Source: Microvirga alba (GTDB lineage Bacteria > Pseudomonadota > Alphaproteobacteria > Rhizobiales > Beijerinckiaceae). From it: a DNA stretch of 64,000 nucleotides. Shown piece after piece: positions 1-8,730 of this stretch. The notes under the pieces were generated by a model. It ran no database searches. It worked only from the letters and a program-made list of their open reading frames with translations, and was not told the DNA's origin. The translations under genes and the position numbers were made by a program. How positions within the stretch are numbered: position 1 is the stretch's first letter; each line of letters begins with the position of its first letter. The stretch covers positions 124,001 to 188,000 of the forward strand of contig NZ_JADQDO010000003.1 of NCBI RefSeq assembly GCF_015694465.1. The letters are read 5' to 3'.

Positions 1-1
1 G

Positions 2-367
2 CGTAACCGAAATGCGGACACGCAAACGGTTCTCGCTGCTGTGAATGAGTTGAAAGAGGCCGTCATCGAGGACCAGACCGCGCGCACCATGAGCCTCATC
101 AAGGCCGATCTGCAGGACATGGTCTCGGCGGTCCAGCAGACGAGGCATGAGATCGTATCCCCCGATATCGAGCATCAAACCGCTGAGGAGCGCATCCGCC
201 GCATGGTTCAAACGCTGCGTTATCTCGAGGGGCGCATCCACGCCATGATCGCGATTTGCGATCCGGAGTTATCGCGCGCCGAGGAAGAAGAACCGTTGTC
301 GGACGCTCAGGGCCTCGCGGAGGCCAAAACGGCCTATTCGAGCGCCCGCCCGCACTTCCTGATGTGA
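2..367 (+). CDS. Hypothetical protein, 5' end cut by the window
   Basis: The reading frame is open to the left edge (first full codon at position 2), so the gene probably starts upstream; a GTG at 41 is only a fallback start. The visible 121 residues are mostly helical and rich in Glu, Gln and Arg, with a run around TVLAAVNELKEAV and RIRRMVQTLRYLEGRI that looks like a coiled coil. The C-terminus is acidic (EEEEP) and then ends in PHFLM. There is no signal peptide or membrane segment in the visible part. I do not recognise the family. Helical bundle proteins such as CheZ-like phosphatases have this general look, but no diagnostic motif is seen. The gene converges on the glycosyltransferase that follows, with only 18 bases between the two stop codons. 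Confidence 0.55.
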   Translation, partial: RNRNADTQTVLAAVNELKEAVIEDQTARTMSLIKADLQDMVSAVQQTRHEIVSPDIEHQTAEERIRRMVQTLRYLEGRIHAMIAICDPELSRAEEEEPLSDAQGLAEAKTAYSSARPHFLM

Positions 368-385
368 GATCGAATGGCTTGGCGC

Positions 386-1393
386 CTACGCCGCCGTGTG
401 AACCGCCTCGATATTGGAGAAGAATTGTCGCGCGCTTTCACGCCAGGTGAATGTCTCGCCATAGCTCCGGCAGCGATCCTTTGGGATCTCAAGCGCCGCC
501 AGAGCCGCCTCCCGTAAGTCGTCCTTCAGGACGCCGCATCCCGAAGCGCCGACGACGTCCAACGGCCCCGTCACGGGATAGGCCGCGATGGGAAGGCCGG
601 AGGCCAGAGCCTCCAGTAGGACGATGCCGAACGTATCGGTCAGGCTCGGAAAGACGAAGACGTCCGACGACGCATAGACCCGCGCCAGGTCCTCGCCCGC
701 AAGAGCGCCGAGGAAACGGGTTTGCGGGTATTTCCGCTCCAACTCGGTGCGCGCGGGCCCATCCCCCACGATGACCTTTGTCCCCGGCAAATCGAGGCAC
801 AGGAAGGATTCGAGGTTCTTTTCCACAGCGACACGCCCGACATAGAGAAAAACCGGAGCGCCGACGTCGAGAATGCGCTCGCCGCGAGGCCGGAAAAGCT
901 GCGTATCGACGCCCCGGGTCCAGCGCCGGATATTTCGAAAGCCACGGCTGAGGAGTTCGCGCTCAAGAGATGGCGTGCTGACCATCACCGCGCGCCCGCC
1001 ATTATGGAACCTTCGGATAGCGCTATAGGACCACGCTTCAGGGATCGGTAAGCGGGCCGACAGGTATTCCGGAAAGCGCGTATGGTAGCTCGTGGTGAAG
1101 GCCCGTCCCTGCTGTCGGCAGGCCCAACGGGTCGCTAGACCGATCGGGCCCTCGGTCGCAATGTGGACATGCGTCGGTCCCGTGGCCTCGATGAAGCGGG
1201 AGACCACGCCCGGCACGGCCAGCGACAGGCGTATTTCCGGATAGGTCGGCATCGGACAGGAGCGAAACCTCTCCGGCGTGAGAAACGTGACCTCCGCCCC
1301 GAATCCCGGCGCTTCCGCCGCCATATATTCGAGCGAGCGCACGACGCCGTTGATCTGCGGCCGCCACGCATCCGTTGCGATGAGGAGGCGCAT
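386..1393 (-). CDS. GT-B glycosyltransferase, family 4 type (GDP-mannose-dependent mannosyltransferase-like)
   Basis: 335 residues with the two Rossmann-like halves of a GT-B enzyme. The N-terminal half carries the acceptor-side motif DAWRPQINGVVRSL at 8-21, typical of the mannosyltransferase MgtA/PimB-like branch. The C-terminal half has GRVAVEKN at 186-193, VGDGPAR at 209-215 and the donor-binding E-x7-E region (LTDTFGIVLLEALASG, 251-266). It probably transfers a sugar from a nucleotide donor to a lipid or glycan at the inner membrane; donor and acceptor cannot be told from sequence. The start ATG overlaps the stop of the upstream LpxH-like gene by one base (TGATG), so the two are translationally coupled, which fits a role in envelope lipid or sugar metabolism. 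At about 335 residues it is slightly short for the family, but no motif is missing. Confidence 0.85.
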   Translation of the reverse strand: MRLLIATDAWRPQINGVVRSLEYMAAEAPGFGAEVTFLTPERFRSCPMPTYPEIRLSLAVPGVVSRFIEATGPTHVHIATEGPIGLATRWACRQQGRAFTTSYHTRFPEYLSARLPIPEAWSYSAIRRFHNGGRAVMVSTPSLERELLSRGFRNIRRWTRGVDTQLFRPRGERILDVGAPVFLYVGRVAVEKNLESFLCLDLPGTKVIVGDGPARTELERKYPQTRFLGALAGEDLARVYASSDVFVFPSLTDTFGIVLLEALASGLPIAAYPVTGPLDVVGASGCGVLKDDLREAALAALEIPKDRCRSYGETFTWRESARQFFSNIEAVHTAA

Positions 1394-2208
1394 CAGGCCG
1401 CCTGCCTCTGGCTGATCACAGGAGCGTCCGGGCTGGGAGCCATCTGCTTCGCTCTCGGAGCCTCCGTCCAGCGAATCATCTGGAAGGAGCCGTCATAATG
1501 CTCGACGATGGCGGTGCAGGATTCGACCCAGTCGCCCGTATTCACGTAGCGCACCCCGAATTCGTCGTGCATGGCGGCGTGGTGGATATGGCCACAGATG
1601 ACGCCGTCGGCCTCATGCCGCTTGGCTTCCGCCGCAAGCAATTCCTCGAACCGGCTGATGTAATTGACCGCGTTCTTGACCTTCATCTTGGCCCAGGAGG
1701 ACAGCGACCAATAGGTCAGGCCGAGCTTCCGCCGCACGATGTTGAGGTGGGTGTTGACGAAAAGCGCCGCCGTGTAGGCTCCATCCCCGAGAAGGGCCAG
1801 CCAGCGGGCGTGGCGGACCACGAGATCGAACTGATCGCCATGAATGACGAGATAGCGCTTGCCGTCTGCGGTCTCGTGCAGCGCGTAATCGGCCAACTCC
1901 ACACCGCCGAGATTGATGCCGATATAGTCGCGCAGAAACTCGTCGTGATTGCCGGGAATATAGATCAGCCGCGCGCCTTTGCGGACCTTGCGCAGCAGCT
2001 TCTGCACCACGTCGTTATGGCTCTGCGGCCAATACCAGCCGGATTTCAAGCGCCATCCGTCAATGATGTCGCCAACGAGATAGATCGTGTCGGCGTCATA
2101 GTGTCTGAGAAAACTCAAAAGCGGAACGGCCTGACATCCCTTGGTCCCCAGATGGAGATCCGACAGGAACAGCGCGCGCACGCGGACAGCTTCAAATTCC
2201 TGGGCCAT
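1393..2208 (-). CDS. Calcineurin-like phosphoesterase, UDP-2,3-diacylglucosamine diphosphatase (LpxH-like) family
   Basis: 271 residues with the full set of binuclear-metal phosphoesterase motifs: DLHLG 17-21, GDIIDGW 46-52, GNHDEF 86-91, HGDQFD 123-128 and CGHIHHA near 206-212. These match the LpxH-related group, which in gamma- and betaproteobacteria removes UMP from UDP-2,3-diacylglucosamine in lipid A synthesis. Many alphaproteobacteria use the unrelated LpxI for that step, so the substrate here may be another nucleotide-linked lipid. First gene of a two-gene minus-strand operon with the glycosyltransferase. The region upstream (2209-2403) is a divergent promoter shared with the EamA transporter. 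Confidence 0.85.
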   Translation of the reverse strand: MAQEFEAVRVRALFLSDLHLGTKGCQAVPLLSFLRHYDADTIYLVGDIIDGWRLKSGWYWPQSHNDVVQKLLRKVRKGARLIYIPGNHDEFLRDYIGINLGGVELADYALHETADGKRYLVIHGDQFDLVVRHARWLALLGDGAYTAALFVNTHLNIVRRKLGLTYWSLSSWAKMKVKNAVNYISRFEELLAAEAKRHEADGVICGHIHHAAMHDEFGVRYVNTGDWVESCTAIVEHYDGSFQMIRWTEAPRAKQMAPSPDAPVISQRQAA

Positions 2209-2403
2209 GCGACGTCCCCACTTGGCTTGCCGCTCTCACCCAAACAGGATTTGCTTAGCGTCCCTGTGACGTTTGCCTTGCGGATTTGTGACAGGCGGAG
2301 CGGATCGCATGCGCCGGGTGCAGGTGTTTTCCGTCGAAATGGGGTTCACGTAGCGGACGCATCGTGATTGTTTGCATATCCCGATTGAAGCGACTCGAAG
2401 CCT

Positions 2404-3336
2404 GTGAAACCTCTTCTGGGGATTACCCTCAAAGTCCTGTCCGCCCTCGCCTTCACGTTGATGTCGGCCGTGCTGAAAACGCTCACCAGCCGTTACCCCG
2501 TCGGCGAGGTCGTTTTTTTCCGCTCGATCTTCGCGCTCCTCCCGCTTCTCGCGTGGCTGGGTTGGCAACGGGACCTCATCAACGCGGTGCGGACAAACAA
2601 CATTCCCGGCCATTTCCTGCGCGGCATCATCGGCACCTGCGGCATGTATCTCGGCTTCGCCGCTCTTTCCTATCTGCCGCTCCATGACACGATCGCAATC
2701 GGCTACGCTTCGCCTCTCATCGTCGTCATCCTCGCTGCGCTGCTCTTGAACGAGAAGGTCCGCGCGTATCGCTGGGCCGCCGTTGCGATCGGATTCGTCG
2801 GGGTCCTGATCATGCTTTCGCCCTATCTGAAGATCGAGACCTTCACCGGAAGCCTGACAGCCGGACCGACCCTGGGAGCGCTATGTGCCTTCATCGGGGC
2901 CTTCTGCTCCGCGGGCGCGATGATACAGGTGCGCCGTCTGACCGCGACTGAAAAGACGGGAGCCATCGTCTTCTATTTCTTTATCCTCGCCTCAGGACTT
3001 TCATTGTGCACCATCGTCTTCGGCTGGCGGATGCCGGATCGGGAGGATCTGTTGCTGTTTGTCGTCGGGGGCATCCTGGGCGGCATCGGCCAGATCCTGG
3101 TGACCCATAGCTACCGCTTCGCCGACACATCGGTCATCGCGCCGTTCGAATACACCACAATGATCTGGGCGTTGCTGTTCGGTTGGTTTGTCTTCGGCGA
3201 CCTGCCGACCCTGACCATGGTGACAGGAGCCAGCATCGTCGCCATGACAGGGCTTTTCATCGTCTGGCGGGAGCATCACCTCGGCGTAATGCGCGCGCGG
3301 GATCTGGAAGTGACGTCCCAACGGACGGGCGGCTGA
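2404..3336 (+). CDS. EamA/DMT-family transporter
   Basis: 310 residues, nearly all hydrophobic, with about ten predicted membrane helices arranged as two EamA repeats (roughly residues 5-140 and 155-290). The second repeat contains APFEYTTMIWALLFGW, a hallmark of the RhaT/EamA drug-metabolite superfamily. It is an inner-membrane carrier or exporter; the substrate cannot be predicted. The GTG start at 2404 is chosen because the first membrane helix begins within the next few codons and later ATGs would cut it; the ribosome site is weak. It is followed after 120 bases by an XRE-cupin regulator on the same strand, which may control it. A second, unrelated EamA transporter lies at 60694-61626. 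Confidence 0.85.
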   Translation: MKPLLGITLKVLSALAFTLMSAVLKTLTSRYPVGEVVFFRSIFALLPLLAWLGWQRDLINAVRTNNIPGHFLRGIIGTCGMYLGFAALSYLPLHDTIAIGYASPLIVVILAALLLNEKVRAYRWAAVAIGFVGVLIMLSPYLKIETFTGSLTAGPTLGALCAFIGAFCSAGAMIQVRRLTATEKTGAIVFYFFILASGLSLCTIVFGWRMPDREDLLLFVVGGILGGIGQILVTHSYRFADTSVIAPFEYTTMIWALLFGWFVFGDLPTLTMVTGASIVAMTGLFIVWREHHLGVMRARDLEVTSQRTGG

Positions 3337-3420
3337 GCGGTCGCCCCCCGGCAAAAACTGGCCGCGACGTCGTCAGTGCTTGACCCAACTGGCCTGTTAC
3401 CCCAAAACCGTTTTGAGGAA

Positions 3421-3430
3421 CGAACGTTCG
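3421..3430. promoter_or_regulatory. Perfect palindrome upstream of the XRE-cupin regulator, candidate operator
   Basis: CGAACGTTCG is a perfect 10-base palindrome 26 bases before the chosen ATG of the regulator gene. XRE-family repressors often bind short palindromes in their own leader, so autoregulation is plausible. The call rests on symmetry and position only. Confidence 0.35.
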
Positions 3431-3456
3431 GTCTTTCAGCACAAAGGCAAGGCACC

Positions 3457-4074
3457 ATGGGCGTCGAAGGCAAAGAGCGGCACCGGGATCTCGATACCGG
3501 CGCGCAGGTTCTGTCCGGCCATATGGGCAAGACGATCCAGCGCCTGCGGAAGGCTTATAATCTGTCCCTGTCGGAACTCGCCGAGCAGTCCGGCGTGGCC
3601 AAATCCATCATCAGTCAGATCGAGCGCAACGAGACCAACCCGACGCTCGCGACGATCTGGCGTCTGAGCCAGGCCCTGGACGTCTCCATCGAGCGCGTTC
3701 TTGCGACGAGCGACGAGGAGCCGTTCATCGAGAAGTCGTCCCGGGCGGATACGCCGATCCTCGTCTCCGAGGACGGCAAGATGCGCCTCGCTATCATCGG
3801 CTGGCTCAAGACCATCGAATGGCTGCAATGGTACGACGTGCAGTCCGATTCCGGCGGTGTACTCGATTCCGACAGCCATCAGCGCGGTTCGGTGGAGTGT
3901 CTTTCGGTTCTCGACGGCGAGTTCGAGGTCGAGGTTGGCGGTGTCGTCCAGCGAGCGAAGGCGGGCGAGACCCTGCGCTACCGTTGTGACCGGCCGCATT
4001 CCGTGCGTTGCATCAGTGACGGCCCGGGCCGCGCCACCATGGTCTGCATCCTCAAAGCGGCGGTGATGGACTAG
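3457..4074 (+). CDS. XRE-family regulator with C-terminal cupin domain
   Basis: 205 residues. A helix-turn-helix of the XRE type spans about 26-80 (IQRLRKAYNLSLSELAEQSG, then VAKSIISQIERNETNP). After a linker there is a cupin fold at about 125-195, including LSVLDGEFEVEVGG, GETLRYRCDRPHSVRC. This SinR-like plus cupin layout belongs to small-molecule-responsive repressors such as PuuR. The ATG at 3457 is preferred to an upstream in-frame start at 3376 because it is preceded by AAGGCAAGG. The TAG stop lies inside the CTAG that bounds the IS5 element, so the insertion left the protein unchanged. The nearest likely target is the EamA transporter just upstream, or its own promoter. Confidence 0.85.
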   Translation: MGVEGKERHRDLDTGAQVLSGHMGKTIQRLRKAYNLSLSELAEQSGVAKSIISQIERNETNPTLATIWRLSQALDVSIERVLATSDEEPFIEKSSRADTPILVSEDGKMRLAIIGWLKTIEWLQWYDVQSDSGGVLDSDSHQRGSVECLSVLDGEFEVEVGGVVQRAKAGETLRYRCDRPHSVRCISDGPGRATMVCILKAAVMD

Positions 4075-4922
4075 GTCCAATCGACATTCAGGATTCCGTT
4101 TTGGGCTGATGTGTGTTTCATGGGTCTCCAGATTTGTTGATCTGGGGCCCCATGACGCCCAAGCCGAAACGTTATGAACTGACCCCCATCCAATGGCGGC
4201 GGATCGAAAAGCTCCTGCCGGGCAAGGCGGGCGATCCCGGACGCACGGGGCAGGACAATCTGACCTTCGTGAACGGCGTCTTGTGGGTGCTGCGCTCCGG
4301 CGCGCACTGGCATGACCTGCCGGAGCGGTATGGCAAGTGGGAGACACTCCACAAACGCTTCACCCGCTCGGCGAAGGCTGGGGTCTGGGAAAAGGTGTTC
4401 GATCACCTCATCGATGATCCGCACAACGATTATGTCGCTCTCGATTCCACGCTGGTGCGGGCCCATCAGCAGGCGGCCACCGGCAAGGGCGGCGGCCAAA
4501 AAGGAGGGACCAGGCTCTGGGGCGTTCCCGAGGAGGACTGACCACCAAAATCCACATGGCCGTCGATGGCCGAGGGCGTCCGCTACGCGTGATCCTGACG
4601 CCCGGCCAACGCAGCGATGTCACCCAGGCCCCAGCCTTGCTCGTGGGTCTGACGCCTGGCCGACAAAGCCTATGACGCCAACGCCCTGCGCCAGATCATT
4701 GCCAGCATGAACGCCGAAGCGGCGATCCCGTGCAATCCCACGCGAAAAGTCCTGATCCCCTACGACTTCGAGGCCTACAAGGCCGCGCAATCTGATCGAG
4801 CGCTGCTTCAACAAACTCAAGCACTTCCGCGGTATCGCAACACGATACGACCGACGCGCCGCAAACTTCCTCAGCTTCGTTCTGATCGCCGCAGCTCTAC
4901 TATGGATGTCGATTCAGCCTAG
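4071..4922. mobile_element. Decayed IS5-family element (IS427-type) bounded by CTAG
   Basis: The element is about 850 bases, a usual size for this group. CTAG occurs at both ends (4071-4074 and 4919-4922), the kind of target some IS5-family members duplicate. The left end reads CTAGGTCCAATCGACATTCA and the reverse complement of the right end reads CTAGGCTGAATCGACATCCA, giving 16 matches in 20. Inside is a two-frame DDE transposase with extra frameshifts (separate entry), so it is no longer active. It lies exactly at the stop codon of the XRE-cupin gene. Confidence 0.8.
4152..4918 (+). pseudogene. IS5-family transposase, broken by frameshifts
   Basis: The first frame (4152-4541) starts MTPKPKRYELTPIQWRRIEK and carries the first DDE aspartate in VALDSTLVRAHQ. 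At 4498-4504 an AAAAAGG run is a plausible programmed frameshift site; the next frame then reads ALGRSRGGLTTKIHMAVD, as expected of an OrfA-OrfB fusion. Two further shifts follow that are not programmed. The block ADKAYDANALRQII (second Asp, about 4664) and the block NLIERCFNKLKHFRG (Glu, about 4790) each lie in a different frame from what precedes them. All three catalytic residues are still recognisable, but a full protein cannot be made. The last frame runs through the element end without its usual stop. Confidence 0.8.
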
Positions 4923-5025
4923 GGCGGCTCGGTATAGGGTTTCTCCAACTGCCGCTCATTCGGCTTGACATAGATGCGCTCGAACAGTGCGGGGTAGATC
5001 GCGGCCAAAACGAAGGCACCGACTT
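4923..5025 (-). pseudogene. C-terminal stump of a UPF0182-like membrane protein
   Basis: Read on the minus strand, this stretch gives VGAFVLAAIYPALFERIYV followed by KPNERQLEKPYTEPP and a TAG stop. The pattern of a helix, then V-KPNE-x-x-x-E-x-PY, resembles a conserved segment of UPF0182 proteins. Only about 33 residues remain. The stop is the CTAG at the IS5 border, so the continuation of the gene is missing. Family assignment is from memory of the motif and is tentative. Confidence 0.4.
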
Positions 5026-5264
5026 GTCGTTAATGATGCGGCGGTGCCGCGCCATGCTTGCTTCGTCATCAGCCGGGTCAGCAGGCCCTTGGCAGCCTTG
5101 GTCGCGCCGCGTTGGCCGCCGGTTCGACGGTGTCGTAATGCTGGTTCCCCCGAAGGTAGGTAGCGCAAGATGTCGCGGTAACCCGGTGTCAGGGCGGTGA
5201 AGCGGCTTAACATGGGACTCCTGAAAAATGAGGCCCTCACGATGGGTATTACACGCCAGCGGCA
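5026..5264 (-). other. Degenerate segment with DDE-transposase-like traces
   Basis: No intact gene. On the minus strand, GGQRGATKAAKGLLTRLMTK and, in another frame, MARHRRIINDKS resemble the stretch between catalytic blocks of IS6-type transposases (normally ATKAAKRFLRKLLKKQG... RRIITDKLRSY). The two pieces are out of frame with each other, so this is a remnant at best. The part closest to the ACP gene (5160-5264) shows nothing recognisable. Confidence 0.35.
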
Positions 5265-5516
5265 TTAAAGCTCGGCAAGCTTCCGCCGCAGATACTCGGT
5301 CGCGCCGTCCAACGTGATCAGCTTGGGATAGTCGCGCTCGGGGACATCCACTCCGAGACGCCGGTGTAGAGCCGTCACCAAACTCAGGAAGTCCATCGAG
5401 TCGATGTCACACTCCTCTCGCAGATCGTGTTTCGGATCGATGGCCGCGAGGTCAATGTCCGGTGCGATCAGCTTCAACTCCTGCTCAATAATGGCGTGAA
5501 TGTCAGGGCTCATCAT
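5265..5516 (-). CDS. Acyl carrier protein
   Basis: 83 residues, the usual length of a free-standing ACP. The phosphopantetheine site is the serine in EECDIDSMDFLSLV at about 35-48, at the start of helix II; the protein is acidic overall, with a helix I-loop-helix II layout. It is the last gene of the acsA-E1-E2-acp operon, overlapping the E2 stop by four bases (start 5516, E2 end 5513). A dedicated ACP behind a 2-oxoacid dehydrogenase is unusual. It could accept acyl groups made by the complex, or supply octanoyl-ACP for E2 lipoylation. The sequence differs from the canonical DSLD motif (DSMD here), so it is probably not the housekeeping fatty-acid ACP. Confidence 0.85.
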   Translation of the reverse strand: MMSPDIHAIIEQELKLIAPDIDLAAIDPKHDLREECDIDSMDFLSLVTALHRRLGVDVPERDYPKLITLDGATEYLRRKLAEL

Positions 5517-6712
5517 AGGCTCCCCGGTTCCTGAAGGAGGCGCTCGATTTCGGATAAAAACAACGCGCCGCGATGGCCATCGCTCACCCGATGATCTGCG
5601 GCCAGCGTGATCGTCACGACCGGCCGGGGTACGACTGCACCGTCGCGGATCCAGGGCCGTTCGACCACTCTCCCGAACCCGAGGATGGCAACCTGCGGCG
5701 GGTAAATGACGCCGAACAGGGTGTCCACCCCGCGCTCTCCGAGGCTCGACACCGTAATCGTAGGATCAGCGATCTCGGAACTGCGAAACCGCCCCGCTCG
5801 CACGCGGCCGATGAGATCGCGCATCGCTGCCATGAGCGCGTCGGGAGAGAGGGTGTTCGCATCGTGGACCGCGGGCGCAACAAGACCGCCACCCCGGATC
5901 GCGATGGCGACGCCGATATGAACGCGATCGCTCGGACGGAACGCACGCTCCATGAAGAATCCGTTGAACTCGGGAAAGCGGCGGACGGCAAGAGCCGTCG
6001 CTTTGACGAACAGAGCCCCGACGAGAACGCGCAGTTCCGGAGGTCTGTCCGTATTGCACCGGCGGACCCAATCCTCCGCCGCGCCGACATCCGCCGTTTG
6101 TGAAAGGTAATAGTGGGGGATCTCGCGTTTGGAGCGCGTCATCGCCGCCGCGATGGCGCTGCGCATCTGGGCGACGCTGGAGATCGCTTGTGGATGGGCC
6201 GGCGCCTTCTCGGTTGATCGCAGCGCAAGCTCGACGTCGATGAGGAGAACGGCCCCGGTGGGTCCGCTCCCCTTGATGCCGGAAAGATCGATGCCGTGCA
6301 GGCTTGCCAACCGTCGCGCCACGGGAGAGGCGGTAACACGACCCGTGGCGGGGGCTATAGGCAGCGCGGCAAAAGGCGTGACGACAGGGGCTTCCCCTCT
6401 CGGTCGTTTGGGTGCTGTGGGAGGGGGGCGCTCGCATGGCGGTGCCTCAGCTTCGGCGCCGATGGCGCCTGCCGCCCTAATCTCGCGGATGACGGCAAGA
6501 GGTGTCCCCACTGGCACGGTTGTGCCGGTGTCGACGAGCAGTCGGTCGAGGATGCCCTCCTGAAACACCTCGATTTCGATGGCGCCCTTTTGGGTTTCGA
6601 CCACCGCGATGAGGTCGCCACGTTTCAAGGGTGCGCCGGGTTTGGCGAGCCATTCCACGAGCGTTCCCGCCTCCATGTCGGCGCCCAGTGATGGCATACG
6701 GAACTCGCTCAT
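5513..6712 (-). CDS. Lipoyl-dependent 2-oxoacid dehydrogenase E2 (dihydrolipoyl acyltransferase)
   Basis: 399 residues. One lipoyl domain (about 1-75) has the lipoylated lysine in [15 protein letters not shown] proline-rich linker follows, then a peripheral-subunit-binding domain ([20 protein letters not shown], then GSGPTGAV) and the acyltransferase core, with the catalytic HRVSDG near the C-terminus. E2 moves the acyl group made by E1 onto CoA. The ATG at 6712 overlaps the stop of the E1 gene by four bases, while a longer upstream frame lies wholly inside E1, so the short form is chosen. A single lipoyl domain is common in alphaproteobacterial complexes. No dihydrolipoamide dehydrogenase (E3) is encoded here, so it must be supplied from elsewhere. 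Confidence 0.9.
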   Translation of the reverse strand: MSEFRMPSLGADMEAGTLVEWLAKPGAPLKRGDLIAVVETQKGAIEIEVFQEGILDRLLVDTGTTVPVGTPLAVIREIRAAGAIGAEAEAPPCERPPPTAPKRPRGEAPVVTPFAALPIAPATGRVTASPVARRLASLHGIDLSGIKGSGPTGAVLLIDVELALRSTEKAPAHPQAISSVAQMRSAIAAAMTRSKREIPHYYLSQTADVGAAEDWVRRCNTDRPPELRVLVGALFVKATALAVRRFPEFNGFFMERAFRPSDRVHIGVAIAIRGGGLVAPAVHDANTLSPDALMAAMRDLIGRVRAGRFRSSEIADPTITVSSLGERGVDTLFGVIYPPQVAILGFGRVVERPWIRDGAVVPRPVVTITLAADHRVSDGHRGALFLSEIERLLQEPGSL

Positions 6713-8730
6713 GGCGTGGCCTTCACTCTGTTGCAAACGGCTCTTGCGGCAGCGGCGATCATTGCGACCCGCGGAATCGCGGCCTCTTCGAGATGCTTCG
6801 GATAAGGAATGGGCACCTCTTCGCTGCACACGCGAGCGATGGGGGCATCAAGTTCCCAGAATGCCTGCTCCGTGATGCGCATGCTGATCTCGGCCGCCAG
6901 ACTCCCGCTGCGCCAGCCTTCGTCAACGATCACCGCACGGTGTGTCTTCGAGACTGATGCGATGATCGCACGGTCATCGAGAGGACGAAGGCAGCGAAGG
7001 TCGATGACCTCCGCATCGATGCCGTCCTTTGCCAGGGCTTCGGCGGCTTCAAGGGTTTTCCAGAGCGACCCGCCATAAGTGATCAGCGAGATGTCGCGCC
7101 CCGCGCGGCGTACAACCGCCTTGTCGATGTCCACCGGTCCCGCATCAGCGGCGAGTGATCCTTTCCAATTGTAGAGCATGATGTTTTCGAAGATCAGGAC
7201 TGGGTCCAGTTCCTGAAGCGCCGTCCAAAGCATGCCGCGCGCATCTTCAAGAGTTGCCGGCGCCAGAACCCTAATCCCCGGAATATGAGCGTACCAGCCT
7301 TCGAGGCTGTGTGAATGCTGCGCAGCGAGCTGACGCCCGGCGCCGGTCGCCATGCGAATGACCAGCGGCGCGCCGAACTGATTGCCCGACATATGCCGGA
7401 TCGTTGCCGCCGTGTTGAGGATCTGGTCGAGCGCCAGCATGCTGAAATTGCAGGTCATCAATTCCACCATAGGGCGCATGCCGGCCATGGCGGCCCCGAT
7501 GCCTGTGCCTGTAACGGCTGACTCGGACAGGGGCGTATCACGGATACGCTCAGGACCGAACTCCGCGAGAAGTCCTTTGCTGACCGCGTAGCAGCCGCCA
7601 TAACGGCCGACATCCTCTCCCATCAGGAAGGCGCGCTCGTCGCGGCGTAGGGCATCGCGGATGGCCTCCCGCACCGCTTCGCGATACGTTGTCTCGATGG
7701 TAGGTTCGCCCGGCCCCTCAAAGGGACCGTCGGGTGGAGAGGGTCGCTCCGGGGCGCAGACATAGCGCGTGAGGTCCTCGACCGGCTCCCACGAACCTGC
7801 CTCGGCGAAAGCAACCGCGATTTCGATCTCCGATACGACCTCCTTCTCGATCCGGCTGAGATCCTCCGGATGTATCAGCCCGTTTTGCTCCAGCCAGCCC
7901 TGGAAGCGCACGATTGGGCCCTTGTTGCGCCAAGCCTCGACCTCTTCCTTGCTGCGATAGAGCTGCGCGTCGAACATGGAGTGCGCGCGGAAGCGATAGG
8001 TGTGACATTCGAGGAAGTACGGCTTTCCCGTCGATCGAATGGTGTCGATCGCTCGCCGGGCTGCCGCCTCGACCGCGACGACATCCATGCCGTCAACGGC
8101 TTCCGAGGCGATCTTGTAGCTCTGCGCCTTGCGATAAATGTCGGTTTCGGATTCCGTGATCTCCAAGGCTGTTCCCATCGCGTAGAGATTGTTCTCGCAC
8201 ACGAACAGTACTGGCACGCTCCAGAGCGCAGCCAGGTTGAGGCTTTCGTGAAACTCGCCTTCGGCGACCGCGCCGTCTCCGAAGAAGCAGACCGTTACAT
8301 TGTCGAGATTCCGCATTTTGTCCGCGAGCCCGAGACCGACGGCGAGGGGCAGTCCGCCACCCACTATGGCGTTGCCGCCATAAAAGTTCGTATTCCGGTC
8401 AAACAGATGCATGGAGCCGCCGCGGCCGCCGCTGCATCCTTCCTTCTTGCCGTACATCTCAGCCAGGGCTGCTCCCATCGGAACGCCGCGCACCAGCGCG
8501 TGGCCATGTTCGCGATAGGTTGCAACGACGCGGTCGCTGTTTTTGAGAACGGGGATCACCCCTACGGCAACTGCCTCCTCGCCATCGTAGAGATGCAAAA
8601 ATCCTCGGATCTTCTCCTGCGTGTAGAGTTCGGCGCACTTGTCCTCGAATCGGCGGATCCGGATCATCTGCTTGAGCAGATCGATCTCATGACTTCGCGA
8701 TAAACGCGGTTTCGAGATCGTGTCAGTCAT
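6709..8730 (-). CDS. Fused E1 alpha-beta thiamine-diphosphate dehydrogenase (pyruvate/2-oxoacid dehydrogenase E1)
   Basis: 673 residues that join what are usually two genes. Residues 1-325 match E1 alpha, with the thiamine diphosphate motif [10 protein letters not shown] at 151-160 ending in NN at 180-181. Residues from about 345 match E1 beta ([19 protein letters not shown], then [12 protein letters not shown], and [10 protein letters not shown]). The enzyme decarboxylates a 2-oxoacid, most likely pyruvate given the acsA neighbour, and acylates E2. Overlaps of four bases with acsA upstream and E2 downstream show tight coupling. The fusion gives 1:1 subunit supply. Acetoin or branched-chain 2-oxoacids are possible alternative substrates and cannot be excluded from sequence. 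Confidence 0.9.
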   Translation of the reverse strand: MTDTISKPRLSRSHEIDLLKQMIRIRRFEDKCAELYTQEKIRGFLHLYDGEEAVAVGVIPVLKNSDRVVATYREHGHALVRGVPMGAALAEMYGKKEGCSGGRGGSMHLFDRNTNFYGGNAIVGGGLPLAVGLGLADKMRNLDNVTVCFFGDGAVAEGEFHESLNLAALWSVPVLFVCENNLYAMGTALEITESETDIYRKAQSYKIASEAVDGMDVVAVEAAARRAIDTIRSTGKPYFLECHTYRFRAHSMFDAQLYRSKEEVEAWRNKGPIVRFQGWLEQNGLIHPEDLSRIEKEVVSEIEIAVAFAEAGSWEPVEDLTRYVCAPERPSPPDGPFEGPGEPTIETTYREAVREAIRDALRRDERAFLMGEDVGRYGGCYAVSKGLLAEFGPERIRDTPLSESAVTGTGIGAAMAGMRPMVELMTCNFSMLALDQILNTAATIRHMSGNQFGAPLVIRMATGAGRQLAAQHSHSLEGWYAHIPGIRVLAPATLEDARGMLWTALQELDPVLIFENIMLYNWKGSLAADAGPVDIDKAVVRRAGRDISLITYGGSLWKTLEAAEALAKDGIDAEVIDLRCLRPLDDRAIIASVSKTHRAVIVDEGWRSGSLAAEISMRITEQAFWELDAPIARVCSEEVPIPYPKHLEEAAIPRVAMIAAAARAVCNRVKATP

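Noticed and set aside
1498-2367. Long plus-strand frame opposite the LpxH-like gene
   Set aside because: It is the shadow of a clearly functional gene and shows no domain of its own.
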